In this document: positions 15,463-23,606 of the stretch, in pieces
How the letters are laid out: each line of letters begins with the position of its first letter
Position numbering within the stretch: the first letter of the stretch is position 1
Source of the DNA: CAYPEL01 sp964409635
Lineage (GTDB): Bacteria; Pseudomonadota; Gammaproteobacteria; DSM-19610
Reading direction: 5' to 3'
NCBI GenBank assembly: GCA_964409635.1
Contig: CAYPEL010000027.1
Span: forward strand, 1 to 23,624
Length of the DNA: 23,624 nucleotides
Translations under genes and position numbers: made by a program
The notes under the pieces: model-generated
Told to the model about the DNA's origin: nothing
The model's database searches: none
What the model saw: only the letters and a program-made list of their open reading frames with translations

Positions 15463-16656
15463 ATGAATCCCAATCTTACACGCCTTCACCCTTACCCGTT
15501 TCAGAAAATGGCAGCGCTGTTTAACAACACCACGCCAGCGGAGGGTTTGAATCCTATTTCATTGTCTATCGGCGAACCCCGCCACCCGACCCCCTCAATT
15601 ATTACCGAGGCTATGATCGAACACCTGCACGGTTTGTCACGCTACCCGGCTACCCGCGGGTCTGATCGTTTGCGCCAAGTCATCGCAGACTGGTTAACTG
15701 CCCGGTTTAAGCTGGCGCAACCAGTCGATGCATCCTGCCAGATTCTGCCTGTAAACGGTACACGCGAAGCTTTATTCTCGTTCGCACACTGCGCCGTTAA
15801 CCCTAGCAATGAACCTGTGGTTCTCATGCCCAACCCGTTCTATCAAATTTATGAAGGCGCCGCTTTGCTGGCAGGTGCTGAGCCTTACTATATAAATACA
15901 CCAAAAGATCAGGACTTTTTACCGGATTTTTCAGCCGTACCCGAGTCGATCTGGGCGCGTTGCCAGTTACTCTACCTATGCACACCCGGCAACCCGACCG
16001 GGGCGGTCATTGATATAGACATCATGCAATGGCTGATTAAAATGGCCGATCGTCACGATTTTATTATCGCTTCGGATGAGTGCTACTCAGAAATTTATGC
16101 GGATGAAGCAAACCCTCCGCCGGGCATGTTGTCAGCTTGCAACCAAATGGGCCGCACGGATTATCTGCGTTGCATCGTATTTCACAGTCTGTCAAAACGC
16201 TCCAATGCACCAGGACTGCGTTCCGGGTTTGTTGCCGGTGACAGCCGGATTATTGAGCAGTTTTTCCACTATAGAACCTACCACGGCTGTGCCATGCCAC
16301 CGGCAACCCAAGATGCCAGCATCGCCGCCTGGAAGGACGAAACACACGTACTGGAAAACCGTAAATTATACAGGGAGAAATTTGCCGCCGTTACCGATAT
16401 CCTTTCACCGGTTTTGGATGTAAGCCCGCCGGCAGGCAGCTTTTATCTATGGCCTGAACTGCCGATCGATGACGAAGAATTTACCCGCCGGTTGTTTGAG
16501 CAACAACATGTGATTGTCATGCCTGGAAGTTATCTGTCCCGGGATACACTACAGGGCAACCCAGGTGAGAAACATGCCCGCCTGGCGCTGGTGGCCACAC
16601 TTGAAGAGTGCGTGGATGCCGCTTCGCGGATTCGCCGATTTATTGAAACCCTTTAG
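15463..16656 (+). CDS. dapC: Succinyldiaminopimelate (acetylornithine-type) aminotransferase DapC
   Basis: A class I/II PLP-dependent aminotransferase. By similarity and by its place before dapD and dapE it should make N-succinyl-LL-2,6-diaminopimelate from the 6-oxo precursor in lysine/peptidoglycan synthesis. The 397 residues begin MNPNLTRLHPYPF and contain SIGEPRHPTP, the PLP-contact block CTPGNPTGAV, the conserved ASDECYSEIY, and the Schiff-base Lys245 in FHSLSKRSNAPGLRSGF. The frame is open for 45 more codons upstream, but these overlap the promoter and the start of the EamA gene, so I start at 15463. Its ribosome-binding site is poor. In E. coli this step is done by ArgD/SerC, whereas a dedicated dapC next to dapD is common in Pseudomonas-like bacteria and betaproteobacteria. 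Confidence 0.92.
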   Translation: MNPNLTRLHPYPFQKMAALFNNTTPAEGLNPISLSIGEPRHPTPSIITEAMIEHLHGLSRYPATRGSDRLRQVIADWLTARFKLAQPVDASCQILPVNGTREALFSFAHCAVNPSNEPVVLMPNPFYQIYEGAALLAGAEPYYINTPKDQDFLPDFSAVPESIWARCQLLYLCTPGNPTGAVIDIDIMQWLIKMADRHDFIIASDECYSEIYADEANPPPGMLSACNQMGRTDYLRCIVFHSLSKRSNAPGLRSGFVAGDSRIIEQFFHYRTYHGCAMPPATQDASIAAWKDETHVLENRKLYREKFAAVTDILSPVLDVSPPAGSFYLWPELPIDDEEFTRRLFEQQHVIVMPGSYLSRDTLQGNPGEKHARLALVATLEECVDAASRIRRFIETL

Positions 16657-16673
16657 CTCCAATACACTGGAGC
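16656..16673 (+). other. Small hairpin between dapC and dapD
   Basis: GCTCCA-ATACAC-TGGAGC is a perfect 6-bp stem that begins at the last base of the dapC stop. No U-run follows, so it is not a terminator. It might mark an RNA processing point before the dapD ribosome-binding site. Confidence 0.4.
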
Positions 16674-16693
16674 AACAGATTAGGAGAACCTAT

Positions 16694-17515
16694 ATGAGTG
16701 ACTTGCAGGCAACGATTGAAGAGGCTTTTGAACGGCGCGCCGACATCACACCGCGCAGCGTCGAAACCCACGTCCAGGAAGCCACCCTCGAAGCCATGCA
16801 CCAGCTCGATAGCGGCCAGGCCCGGGTTGCGGAAAAAATAAACGGGGAATGGGTTGTCAATGACTGGCTGAAAAAAGCTGTCCTGCTGTCTTTCCGCATC
16901 CAGGACAATACGTTTATGAAAGGTGGTTTCACAAACTACTACGACAAGGTACCTTCAAAATTTTCAGATCATAATGCCCGTGAGTTCCGTGAAACAGGCG
17001 TTCGTGTCGTGCCACCCGCCGCCGCACGGCACGGCAGCTATATCGCACCGGGTGTGGTGCTGATGCCATCCTATGTCAACATCGGTGCCTACGTTGATAG
17101 CGGCACCATGGTGGATACCTGGGCAACGGTGGGTTCTTGCGCGCAAATCGGTAAGAACGTGCACCTGTCTGGTGGTGTTGGCATCGGCGGCGTGCTGGAA
17201 CCGGTGCAAGCGGCGCCTACTATTATAGAAGACAACTGCTTTATTGGTGCGCGCTCAGAGGTTGTGGAAGGTGTCATCGTCGAAGCCGGATCGGTGATAT
17301 ACATGGGCGTTTATATTGGGCAGAGTACAAAAATCTACGACCGTGAAAAGGATGAAGTATCGTATGGCCGCATACCGGCAGGTTCTGTAGTCGTGTCCGG
17401 GAACTTGCCTTCGAAAGACGGCAAGTACAGCTTGTACTGTGCGGTGATTGTGAAGAAAGTGGATGATAAGACGCGCGGTAAGGTGGGTATCAATAAGCTG
17501 CTTAGAGGGATATAA
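16694..17515 (+). CDS. dapD: Tetrahydrodipicolinate N-succinyltransferase
   Basis: DapD succinylates tetrahydrodipicolinate with succinyl-CoA, opening the succinylase branch of diaminopimelate synthesis. The 273 residues (E. coli 274) have an N-terminal helical domain and then a left-handed beta-helix of hexapeptide repeats (about 100-235; e.g. GVVLMPSYVNIGAYVDSGTM, VHLSGGVGIGGV and the following GARSEVVEGVIVEAGS). The ATG at 16694 is chosen because GGAG lies seven bases upstream and it gives the family N-terminus. The frame is open further 5' but overlaps dapC. Confidence 0.97.
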   Translation: MSDLQATIEEAFERRADITPRSVETHVQEATLEAMHQLDSGQARVAEKINGEWVVNDWLKKAVLLSFRIQDNTFMKGGFTNYYDKVPSKFSDHNAREFRETGVRVVPPAAARHGSYIAPGVVLMPSYVNIGAYVDSGTMVDTWATVGSCAQIGKNVHLSGGVGIGGVLEPVQAAPTIIEDNCFIGARSEVVEGVIVEAGSVIYMGVYIGQSTKIYDREKDEVSYGRIPAGSVVVSGNLPSKDGKYSLYCAVIVKKVDDKTRGKVGINKLLRGI

Positions 17516-17557
17516 CAGCCTACTAAACCGGCCTATCTACGGGACAATAGAAAATCC

Positions 17558-17902
17558 ATGACCACTATCTACGGTATAAAAAACTGCGACACCATGAAAA
17601 AAGCCATCCGCTGGCTGAATGATCAAGGTATCGACTATCAATTCCACGATTACCGCAAACACGGCCTGAATAAAAAACAGCTGCAAAACTGGGCGAGTGA
17701 GCTCGGCTGGGAAACCATGTTGAACCGCCGTGGCACTACCTGGAGAAAACTGCCGGAAGCCACCCGTGAATCAATCAATAAAACGGCAGCCATCAGCCTG
17801 ATGCTAGATAATCCTGCCCTTATTAAACGGCCCTTACTGGATACGGGTAAGAAAATAACTCTGGGTTTTAATCCAGACACCTACCAGGATCTTTTTAAAT
17901 AG
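17558..17902 (+). CDS. ArsC-family (Spx/YffB-like) protein
   Basis: A 114-residue thioredoxin-fold protein of the ArsC/Spx family, closest in layout to E. coli YffB, which also lies just before dapE. The single N-terminal Cys is in IYGIKNCDTMKKA (Cys10), and the helical insert carries the family features RGTTWRKLP and the block LIKRPLL. The arsenate-reductase role is not shown for YffB-like members; a glutathione-linked thiol reductase has been proposed. The recurrent linkage to dapE is conserved but unexplained. It has a weak ribosome-binding site and lies 42 bases after dapD. Confidence 0.9.
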   Translation: MTTIYGIKNCDTMKKAIRWLNDQGIDYQFHDYRKHGLNKKQLQNWASELGWETMLNRRGTTWRKLPEATRESINKTAAISLMLDNPALIKRPLLDTGKKITLGFNPDTYQDLFK

Positions 17903-17935
17903 CAACAGCAGCAGGCTTCAAGGTAAACTGTCAGC

Positions 17936-19069
17936 ATGTCAGCTACGCTTGAACTCGCAAAAAACCTGATCAGCCGCGCCTCAGTGACGCCCGACGATCA
18001 AGGCTGCCAGCAATTGATGTGTGCAAGGCTGGAAAAAATCGGCTTCTCAATCGACGCCATGCCGTTTGGTGAAGTCACCAATTTCTGGGCCAGACGCGGC
18101 AAGGATGAGCCGCTGCTGGTATTTGCAGGTCATACCGATGTGGTTCCCACAGGGCCACTTGATCAGTGGCTTACCGATCCATTTCTGCCGACTGTAAAAA
18201 ACGGCATGCTTTACGGCCGGGGCGCTGCTGATATGAAAGGTAGCCTGGCGGCTATGGTGACCGCCTGCGAATCCTTTGTCTCGGCCAATCCCAACCACTC
18301 GGGTTCTATCGGTTTTTTAATCACCAGTGATGAAGAGGGGCCTTCTGTAAACGGCACCGTCAAAGTTGTCGAAGCACTCGAAGCGCGCAATGAAAAAATA
18401 GCCTGGTGTCTGGTTGGTGAACCGTCCAGTGTTGACACGCTGGGTGATGTCATTAAAAACGGCCGCCGCGGTTCCATTAACGGCGCCCTGAAAATCAGAG
18501 GTAAACAAGGCCATGTCGCCTACCCTCATCTGGCGGCAAACCCGTTCCACTTAGCGGTTTCGGCACTCGCCGGGTTGGTTGCGCTGGAATGGGATCAAGG
18601 TAATGATCATTTCCCACCGACCACTTTCCAGATTGCCAACATTCATGCCGGCACGGGTGCGGAAAATGTCATACCCGGTGAGCTGGATGTGCAATTCAAT
18701 TTGCGTTTTTCTACTGAACTTACCGCACAGGCCATCAAACAACGTATTCATGCTCACCTCGACAAACATAATCTGGATTACACGATTAACTGGCGTTTGT
18801 CCGGCAATCCCTTCCTGACGCCGGCCGGAGAACTAGTAGAAGCGGCTAAATCAGCCATCCGTGATACCATGGGATTTGATACCGAACTGTCAACCAGCGG
18901 TGGCACATCAGATGGCCGATTTATTGCACCTACCGGCGCACAAGTCGTTGAGTTGGGCCCGATCAATGCCACCATCCACCAGGTCAATGAATGTGTTTCA
19001 GTGACCGCACTTGATCAATTGTCCAGTATCTATCATAAAATGCTGCATACACTTCTGGTGACGCAATGA
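17936..19069 (+). CDS. dapE: Succinyl-diaminopimelate desuccinylase
   Basis: DapE is a di-zinc M20 hydrolase that removes succinate from N-succinyl-LL-diaminopimelate. The 377 residues show GHTDVVPTGP with His66 and Asp68, GRGAADMKGS with the bridging Asp99, ITSDEEGPS with the catalytic Glu133 and Glu134, the dimerisation domain (about 180-290, starting near RRGSINGALKIRG), and a late His in NATIHQVNECV. All ligands match the H. influenzae enzyme pattern to within one position. The stop overlaps the next gene's start as ATGA, which would couple TRAP-T lipoprotein translation to dapE. Confidence 0.97.
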   Translation: MSATLELAKNLISRASVTPDDQGCQQLMCARLEKIGFSIDAMPFGEVTNFWARRGKDEPLLVFAGHTDVVPTGPLDQWLTDPFLPTVKNGMLYGRGAADMKGSLAAMVTACESFVSANPNHSGSIGFLITSDEEGPSVNGTVKVVEALEARNEKIAWCLVGEPSSVDTLGDVIKNGRRGSINGALKIRGKQGHVAYPHLAANPFHLAVSALAGLVALEWDQGNDHFPPTTFQIANIHAGTGAENVIPGELDVQFNLRFSTELTAQAIKQRIHAHLDKHNLDYTINWRLSGNPFLTPAGELVEAAKSAIRDTMGFDTELSTSGGTSDGRFIAPTGAQVVELGPINATIHQVNECVSVTALDQLSSIYHKMLHTLLVTQ

Positions 19070-19935
19070 AATTCTTGAGCCCTACTCCCCTGCTATTATT
19101 GATAACGCTTTGGCTATCAGCTTGCTCAATGGGACAAATAGTAGCGCGCAGCTCAGTCAGCATTCTTGATGGTGGTGTCGATGCCATGAACCGGGAGACA
19201 GACCTGGTATTGGCGGCATCCGCGATCCCTGCGAATCTGAAACTTTTGGAAGGCTTGATTGTTGAAGATCCCGGTAATATAGAAATGAGGACCTACGCCG
19301 CCCAGGGCTTTTATGGTTATGCTTTCGGTTTTACCGAACTCGAAGATCCCAAACGCGCCAGTGCGCTATACCAACGCGGTTTTGATCATGGCGTCAAGGC
19401 GCTACAGCGTCAGGGACTCAACATCGACCTTCAGAACAGTCACCCGGACCAACTGCAGGCTGCCGTCAAAAAGCTCGGTAATAAGGCTGTAGCGGCGCTT
19501 TTCTGGACCGCCTCCAATATGGCCAAACAAATTGACCTTAACCGCACCGACCCTGCACGCCTGGCGCAGTTGTCAAACGTGGAAGTGCTGATGCAACAGG
19601 TCTACAAACTTCAGCCAGATTTCTATTATGGCGCTCCACACCTGTTTTATGGCGTTTTTTATGGCAACCGTTCACCCATGTTCGGTGGGAATTTTGATAA
19701 GTCAGCGTTAAACTTTAAGCATGCCCGCGCTGTCTCAGATAACAAGCTATTACTGATAGATGTATTTCAGGCAGAATATCTGGAACGGCAGCGTTTGGAT
19801 CAAGATGCTTTTCATCGTTTACTGACAGGGGTGATTGAAACCCCCGTTGGCAGTTTTCCCGAAATGGCATTAGCCAATCAAATTGCCAGGGAACGCGCGC
19901 GATTTTTACTTAAAAGGGAAAAGGAATGGTTTTAA
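19066..19935 (+). CDS. TRAP-associated TPR lipoprotein (TatT family)
   Basis: A 289-residue lipoprotein: a hydrophobic leader ending in the lipobox LSAC (Cys20), then a mostly helical body. Blocks such as YAAQGFYGYAFGFTEL, the PKRASALYQRGFDHG helix, and AALFWTASNMAKQ resemble the family of Treponema pallidum Tp0956, whose hidden TPR motifs form a trimer that docks three TRAP binding proteins. It precedes the DctP-like gene, which it overlaps by ten bases, as in known TRAP-T (TatT) operons. It probably sits on the periplasmic face of the inner or outer membrane and passes ligand to the binding protein. The ATG overlaps the dapE stop. Confidence 0.85.
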   Translation: MKFLSPTPLLLLITLWLSACSMGQIVARSSVSILDGGVDAMNRETDLVLAASAIPANLKLLEGLIVEDPGNIEMRTYAAQGFYGYAFGFTELEDPKRASALYQRGFDHGVKALQRQGLNIDLQNSHPDQLQAAVKKLGNKAVAALFWTASNMAKQIDLNRTDPARLAQLSNVEVLMQQVYKLQPDFYYGAPHLFYGVFYGNRSPMFGGNFDKSALNFKHARAVSDNKLLLIDVFQAEYLERQRLDQDAFHRLLTGVIETPVGSFPEMALANQIARERARFLLKREKEWF

Positions 19936-20972
19936 GGAATATACTGGTTCACATCATAACACTCGTTTCAGCCTTATTGTTGTCAACGGCGCTGCACGCC
20001 AAAGCGGAATACACCCTCAAGTTTGCCACCCTGGCGCCTGCCGGTACAACCTGGATGAACCTACTGGAAGAATGGGGCCAGACTGTCAAAACACAAAGCA
20101 ATGGCCGGCTGGTATTTAAGTTCTATCCTGGAGGGGTGCAGGGCGATGAACCCGACGTCCTGAGAAAGATGCGTTTTAACCAATTACAAGGTGGCGCATT
20201 TTCAGGTCACGGCATTGGCCAGATGTATTCACCCGCGCGGGTAATGGAACTGCCTTTTTTGTTTGACAGCTTCGATGAAATTGACCATGTTCGAGCGCAA
20301 CTCATGCCGGAATTCGAGCAAGGTTTCCACGCTAACGGGTATGAACTACTCGGCTGGATGGAAATAGGTTTCGTCCACATGTTTTCCAAGCAGGCTATCG
20401 CCTCCATGGAAGAATTGAAATCCCACCGTGTCTGGCTCTGGCAAGGTGATCCGATGGGCCAGGCGTTTTTTGACGCCAGCGGTATTTCACCCGTGCCGCT
20501 TTCCATTATCGACGTCTATACCAGCCTTTCGACCGGACTGATCGATGTGGTTTACAGCACACCGCTGGCTTCCATCGCCATGCAGTGGCACACCAAGACC
20601 AAGTATATCAGCGATATAGCACTGACGAACGCGATAGGTGGCCTGATCGTCACAAGAAAATTTTTTGACCAGCTGCCGGCTGATTTACAAACGCTCTTAC
20701 GCACTACCGGCAAAGCGATCGGCGAGCGCCTGGTAACAGAAACACGTCAAGACAATCAGAAAAGCGTCGCTGAGTTAAAAAAGCGTGGTCTGACCTTTGT
20801 AACAGCCGGTGCTGGAATGAGCAGGCCCGAGTTATTGCAACTGCGTGACAAAGCTGCCGCATCATTAATGCGCTCCGGCTATATACCAAAATCATTGTTT
20901 GACCGGACAAGTCAGATGTTGAAATTATTTCGCACTACGCACGCATCGACCGATCAAACTGCAAGCCCATAA
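19926..20972 (+). CDS. TRAP transporter substrate-binding protein, DctP-like
   Basis: The periplasmic binding protein of a TRAP transporter (348 residues). It has a cleavable signal peptide (cut near ALHAKA/EYTLKF), the family opening KFATLAPAGTTWMN, FYPGGVQGDEPDVLRKM, and the ligand-site region. The Arg of HRVWLWQGD aligns with the carboxylate-binding Arg of sialic-acid and C4-dicarboxylate members (R147 in SiaP). The usual DGQENP block is instead DVVYSTPLAS, so the ligand need not be a simple carboxylate. In Tp0957-like TatT-linked proteins, hydrophobic ligands have been proposed. AAAAGGA precedes the ATG. Confidence 0.92.
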   Translation: MVLRNILVHIITLVSALLLSTALHAKAEYTLKFATLAPAGTTWMNLLEEWGQTVKTQSNGRLVFKFYPGGVQGDEPDVLRKMRFNQLQGGAFSGHGIGQMYSPARVMELPFLFDSFDEIDHVRAQLMPEFEQGFHANGYELLGWMEIGFVHMFSKQAIASMEELKSHRVWLWQGDPMGQAFFDASGISPVPLSIIDVYTSLSTGLIDVVYSTPLASIAMQWHTKTKYISDIALTNAIGGLIVTRKFFDQLPADLQTLLRTTGKAIGERLVTETRQDNQKSVAELKKRGLTFVTAGAGMSRPELLQLRDKAAASLMRSGYIPKSLFDRTSQMLKLFRTTHASTDQTASP

Positions 20973-20980
20973 ATCAGCTC

Positions 20981-21466
20981 ATGCGGCAGCTGGAAATACT
21001 TCGTCACTACCTGGTTCGCCTGGAAAATGGCTGTGCTGCACTCAGCCTGCTTACCTTGCTCGTTCTGGTATTGAGCCAGATCGTTGCCCGTAACTTTTTT
21101 GAAACCGGTCTTCCGGCCGCGGATAAACTGACCCGCTACCTGGTACTCTACGTCACATTTTTTGGCGCTGTTCTTGCCATCGAACGTGGGCGTCATATCA
21201 AAATTGACGCCCTGCAAATCCTGATTTCTGAAACCTGGCGCAGGCGGCTATACCGGCCGATACAGGCAGTTGCCGCCCTTATTTGCTGGCTTTTTTCTGA
21301 AGCCGCCATCCGCTTCTGGCGAAGTGAGTGGGCCTACGCAGCAGAATACGAACGCTGGCAGGTGCTCACCGGGCTCATTATTCCGGCTGGATTTATACTG
21401 CTTTGCCTGCACTTCTTCCTGTCAGCCGTGCTGGGGAAAAACCCGGATCACGCATGCGAACCTTGA
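20981..21466 (+). CDS. TRAP transporter small membrane subunit DctQ
   Basis: A 161-residue membrane protein with four predicted hydrophobic segments (approx. 18-36, 50-70, 93-110, 130-152), the size and layout of DctQ. Family features include the first-helix block LVLSQIVARNFFETGLPAADKL and ERGRHIKIDAL. DctQ scaffolds DctM in the inner membrane. It starts nine bases after the dctP-like gene with a weak ribosome-binding site. Unlike most TRAP operons, a 136-base interval then separates it from dctM. Confidence 0.9.
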   Translation: MRQLEILRHYLVRLENGCAALSLLTLLVLVLSQIVARNFFETGLPAADKLTRYLVLYVTFFGAVLAIERGRHIKIDALQILISETWRRRLYRPIQAVAALICWLFSEAAIRFWRSEWAYAAEYERWQVLTGLIIPAGFILLCLHFFLSAVLGKNPDHACEP

Positions 21467-21606
21467 TTACCCGGTACCTTGTTCACAGACCATCGCTAGC
21501 AGGGATGCTGCCAGGGAGCCTACCGGGATATATTTACAGCCTGTCTGTAAACGACGTGCCAATTAGTCAACGCATTGTTCAATGCAAGCCTGATCCAGCT
21601 CCATGA
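21454..21606 (+). other. Possible 50-codon linker ORF between dctQ and dctM
   Basis: ATG at 21454 overlaps the end of dctQ by 13 bases and the frame runs to a TGA that overlaps the dctM ATG by four bases (ATGA). The product (MRTLITRYLVHRPSLAG... ending PDPAP) has no family I recognise and no clear membrane segment. Its ribosome-binding site is poor, but dctM also lacks one. Reading this ORF could carry ribosomes across the gap by coupling. The interval also holds CCCGGTA (21470-21476) against TACCGGG (21521-21527). It may simply be non-coding spacer. Confidence 0.25.
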
Positions 21607-22859
21607 GCTTTCTATTTATTGCCGGATTGATTTTACTGGCCCTGCTCGGCTTGCCTCTGTTTACGGCATTAGGCGCCGGCAGCCTGTACTACGCTTGGCA
21701 TGACGAACTCGATTCAGCACTGTTAATTATTGAACTAAACCGTCTCGCTTCCTCACCCAATTTAGGTGCGATTCCAAGTTTTACTTTTGCGGGTGTTGTA
21801 TTGGCCGCGGGTGGAGCGCCACAACGCCTGATCCGGCTTTTTAACAGTTTACTTGGCTGGATGCCCGGTGGACTGGCAGCCGTTGCGCTGGGATCCTGTG
21901 CCTTCTTTACCTCCTTTTCAGGCGCTTCCGGCGTTACGATTCTTGCACTGGGTGGCCTGCTCTACCCCATGTTGCGCAGCGTGCACTACCCGCAAAACTT
22001 TTCACTGGGGTTATTAACCACATCCGGATCACTGGGTCTGTTGTTCCCACCCAGTCTGGCCATTTTGCTGTATGGCATTATCGCCAAAGTTAATATTGAT
22101 GATTTATTTCTAGCCGGTCTGCTACCGGGCATGCTGTTGATGTTCATACTGGGTCTCTATGCCTTTGTAACCGGCTTGCGGTTTTCCGTGCCCCGGCAAG
22201 CATTCTCTTTTACGGCATTGATGCCCGCTTTAAAAAAAGGGCTGGGTGACATTCTGCTACCGATTCTTCTGGTTACCGGTATATTTGGTGGCTTTGTAAC
22301 CGTGGGTGAAGCTGCCGCCTGTACAGCACTCTATGTGCTGATATTGGAAGTTGTTATTCATCGTAAGATTAAAATAAATCAGCTGATGGATCTGCTCACC
22401 GATGCGGCCGTATTAACCGGGAGTATCCTCATCATACTGGGTGTAGCAATGGGCCTGACCAATTTGTTGATCGATAGTCAGATGCCGATGAAGCTCATGG
22501 ACTGGATGGAAGGCAGTATTGACAGTCAGTTAAAATTTCTTATTCTTCTGAATGTCTTTTTGCTGATCGTCGGTGCGATGATGGATATCTTTTCAGCCAC
22601 GGTCGTCGTCGTGCCACTCATCCTGCCGCTGGCCCAACGCTTTGGCATTGACCCGGTACACCTGGGTATCATTTTTTTAGCCAATCTGGAAATCGGCTAC
22701 AGCACACCACCTGTCGGAATTAACCTGTTTATCGCCAGCCAGCGTTTTGGAAAATCCATTCTGACTTTATTCAGGGCTACCTTACCCTTTCTTGCACTGA
22801 TGCTATTCTGGCTTGCGTTAGTTACCTACCTGCCCTGGCTGTCGCTCTGGTGGCGGTAA
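21603..22859 (+). CDS. TRAP transporter large membrane subunit DctM
   Basis: The 418-residue channel subunit, an ion-transporter-superfamily protein with about 12 membrane segments driven by a sodium or proton gradient. Recognisable blocks are the early GLPLFTALGAGSLYYAW, TSFSGASGVTILALGG (helical-hairpin region), GSLGLLFPPSLAILLYG, and near the end NLEIGYSTPPVGINLFIASQ, matching the conserved TPPVG substrate/sodium-site motif. With the DctP, DctQ and TatT genes it completes a TRAP-T transporter. The stop TAA is immediately followed by the minus-strand stop of the ParA gene. Confidence 0.95.
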   Translation: MSFLFIAGLILLALLGLPLFTALGAGSLYYAWHDELDSALLIIELNRLASSPNLGAIPSFTFAGVVLAAGGAPQRLIRLFNSLLGWMPGGLAAVALGSCAFFTSFSGASGVTILALGGLLYPMLRSVHYPQNFSLGLLTTSGSLGLLFPPSLAILLYGIIAKVNIDDLFLAGLLPGMLLMFILGLYAFVTGLRFSVPRQAFSFTALMPALKKGLGDILLPILLVTGIFGGFVTVGEAAACTALYVLILEVVIHRKIKINQLMDLLTDAAVLTGSILIILGVAMGLTNLLIDSQMPMKLMDWMEGSIDSQLKFLILLNVFLLIVGAMMDIFSATVVVVPLILPLAQRFGIDPVHLGIIFLANLEIGYSTPPVGINLFIASQRFGKSILTLFRATLPFLALMLFWLALVTYLPWLSLWWR

Positions 22860-23606
22860 TCAGGCTTCGAGGACTTGCATTATCTGCTGATAGAGATTTT
22901 CATAGGCTATTGCTGCCGGGTGGCTGCGCGCATACACGTTAACCGGTGCACGGAATTGCCCCATTTTTTCTATGGCCGATGAGTAGGGAATGATCGCCGG
23001 CAACAAGCGTTTTAGTTCGTCAGGTGGCTGCTTGACGAGATCGCGGTGTAATTGTCTGCGGATATCCACCATGCTAAAGAACGGAAACAGGCGCTTATGG
23101 CCTAACTTTTTAGCTTTGATATACGCCCGTACTTGCTCAAAAGTCCGAATAGATAAAAAGGTTGGCACCAAGGGGACAAAGACGGCATCAGCCGTGCGGA
23201 ACACCTGCTCCACTAGCGCAGACAAACTGGGTGGGCAATCCAGCACAACCAACGAGTGCGTTTCGCCAAACGGATTTATAAACTGATCAAAGCTGGAATC
23301 GGCATCAGCATACTGATTTAACAACAGATCAATTTTACGGTATGAAAAATCTGCGGGAATAATATCGAGCTTTTTATAAGCAGTCTTTTCGACCAGTTCA
23401 CCAACAACAATTTTACCCTTGAGTAACTTGGCAGCTTTATGGGTGGCACCGCCTTGTGCAGATAAGTACCAACTTGCTGCGCCTTGAGGATCCAGATCCC
23501 AGATCAGGGTGCGTTGTCCGGCACGAGCCGCCAGATAGGCAATATTCACAGCCGCAGCCGTTTTGCCCACGCCTCCTTTGAGATTATATATTGCGATGGT
23601 TTTCAT
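22860..23606 (-). CDS. ParA-family ATPase (orphan)
   Basis: A 248-residue ParA/MinD-type deviant-Walker ATPase. The P-loop is KGGVGKT at 10-16, DLDPQGAAS (Asp37, Asp39) follows as Walker A', and Walker B is VVLDCPPS with Asp123. These proteins form ATP-dependent dimers on DNA or membrane and position cargo. No parB or DNA-binding partner lies in the window, and the length is that of short orphan ParAs rather than of plasmid ParA with an N-terminal HTH. A partner may lie beyond the right edge. Its start is ATG at 23606 with little visible ribosome-binding site in the 18 remaining bases. It is convergent with dctM and directly abutting. Confidence 0.9.
   Translation of the reverse strand: MKTIAIYNLKGGVGKTAAAVNIAYLAARAGQRTLIWDLDPQGAASWYLSAQGGATHKAAKLLKGKIVVGELVEKTAYKKLDIIPADFSYRKIDLLLNQYADADSSFDQFINPFGETHSLVVLDCPPSLSALVEQVFRTADAVFVPLVPTFLSIRTFEQVRAYIKAKKLGHKRLFPFFSMVDIRRQLHRDLVKQPPDELKRLLPAIIPYSSAIEKMGQFRAPVNVYARSHPAAIAYENLYQQIMQVLEA

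Noticed and set aside
16514..16693. Upstream extension of dapD
   Set aside because: Lies within dapC in another frame; the ATG at 16694 has a good ribosome-binding site and gives the normal length.
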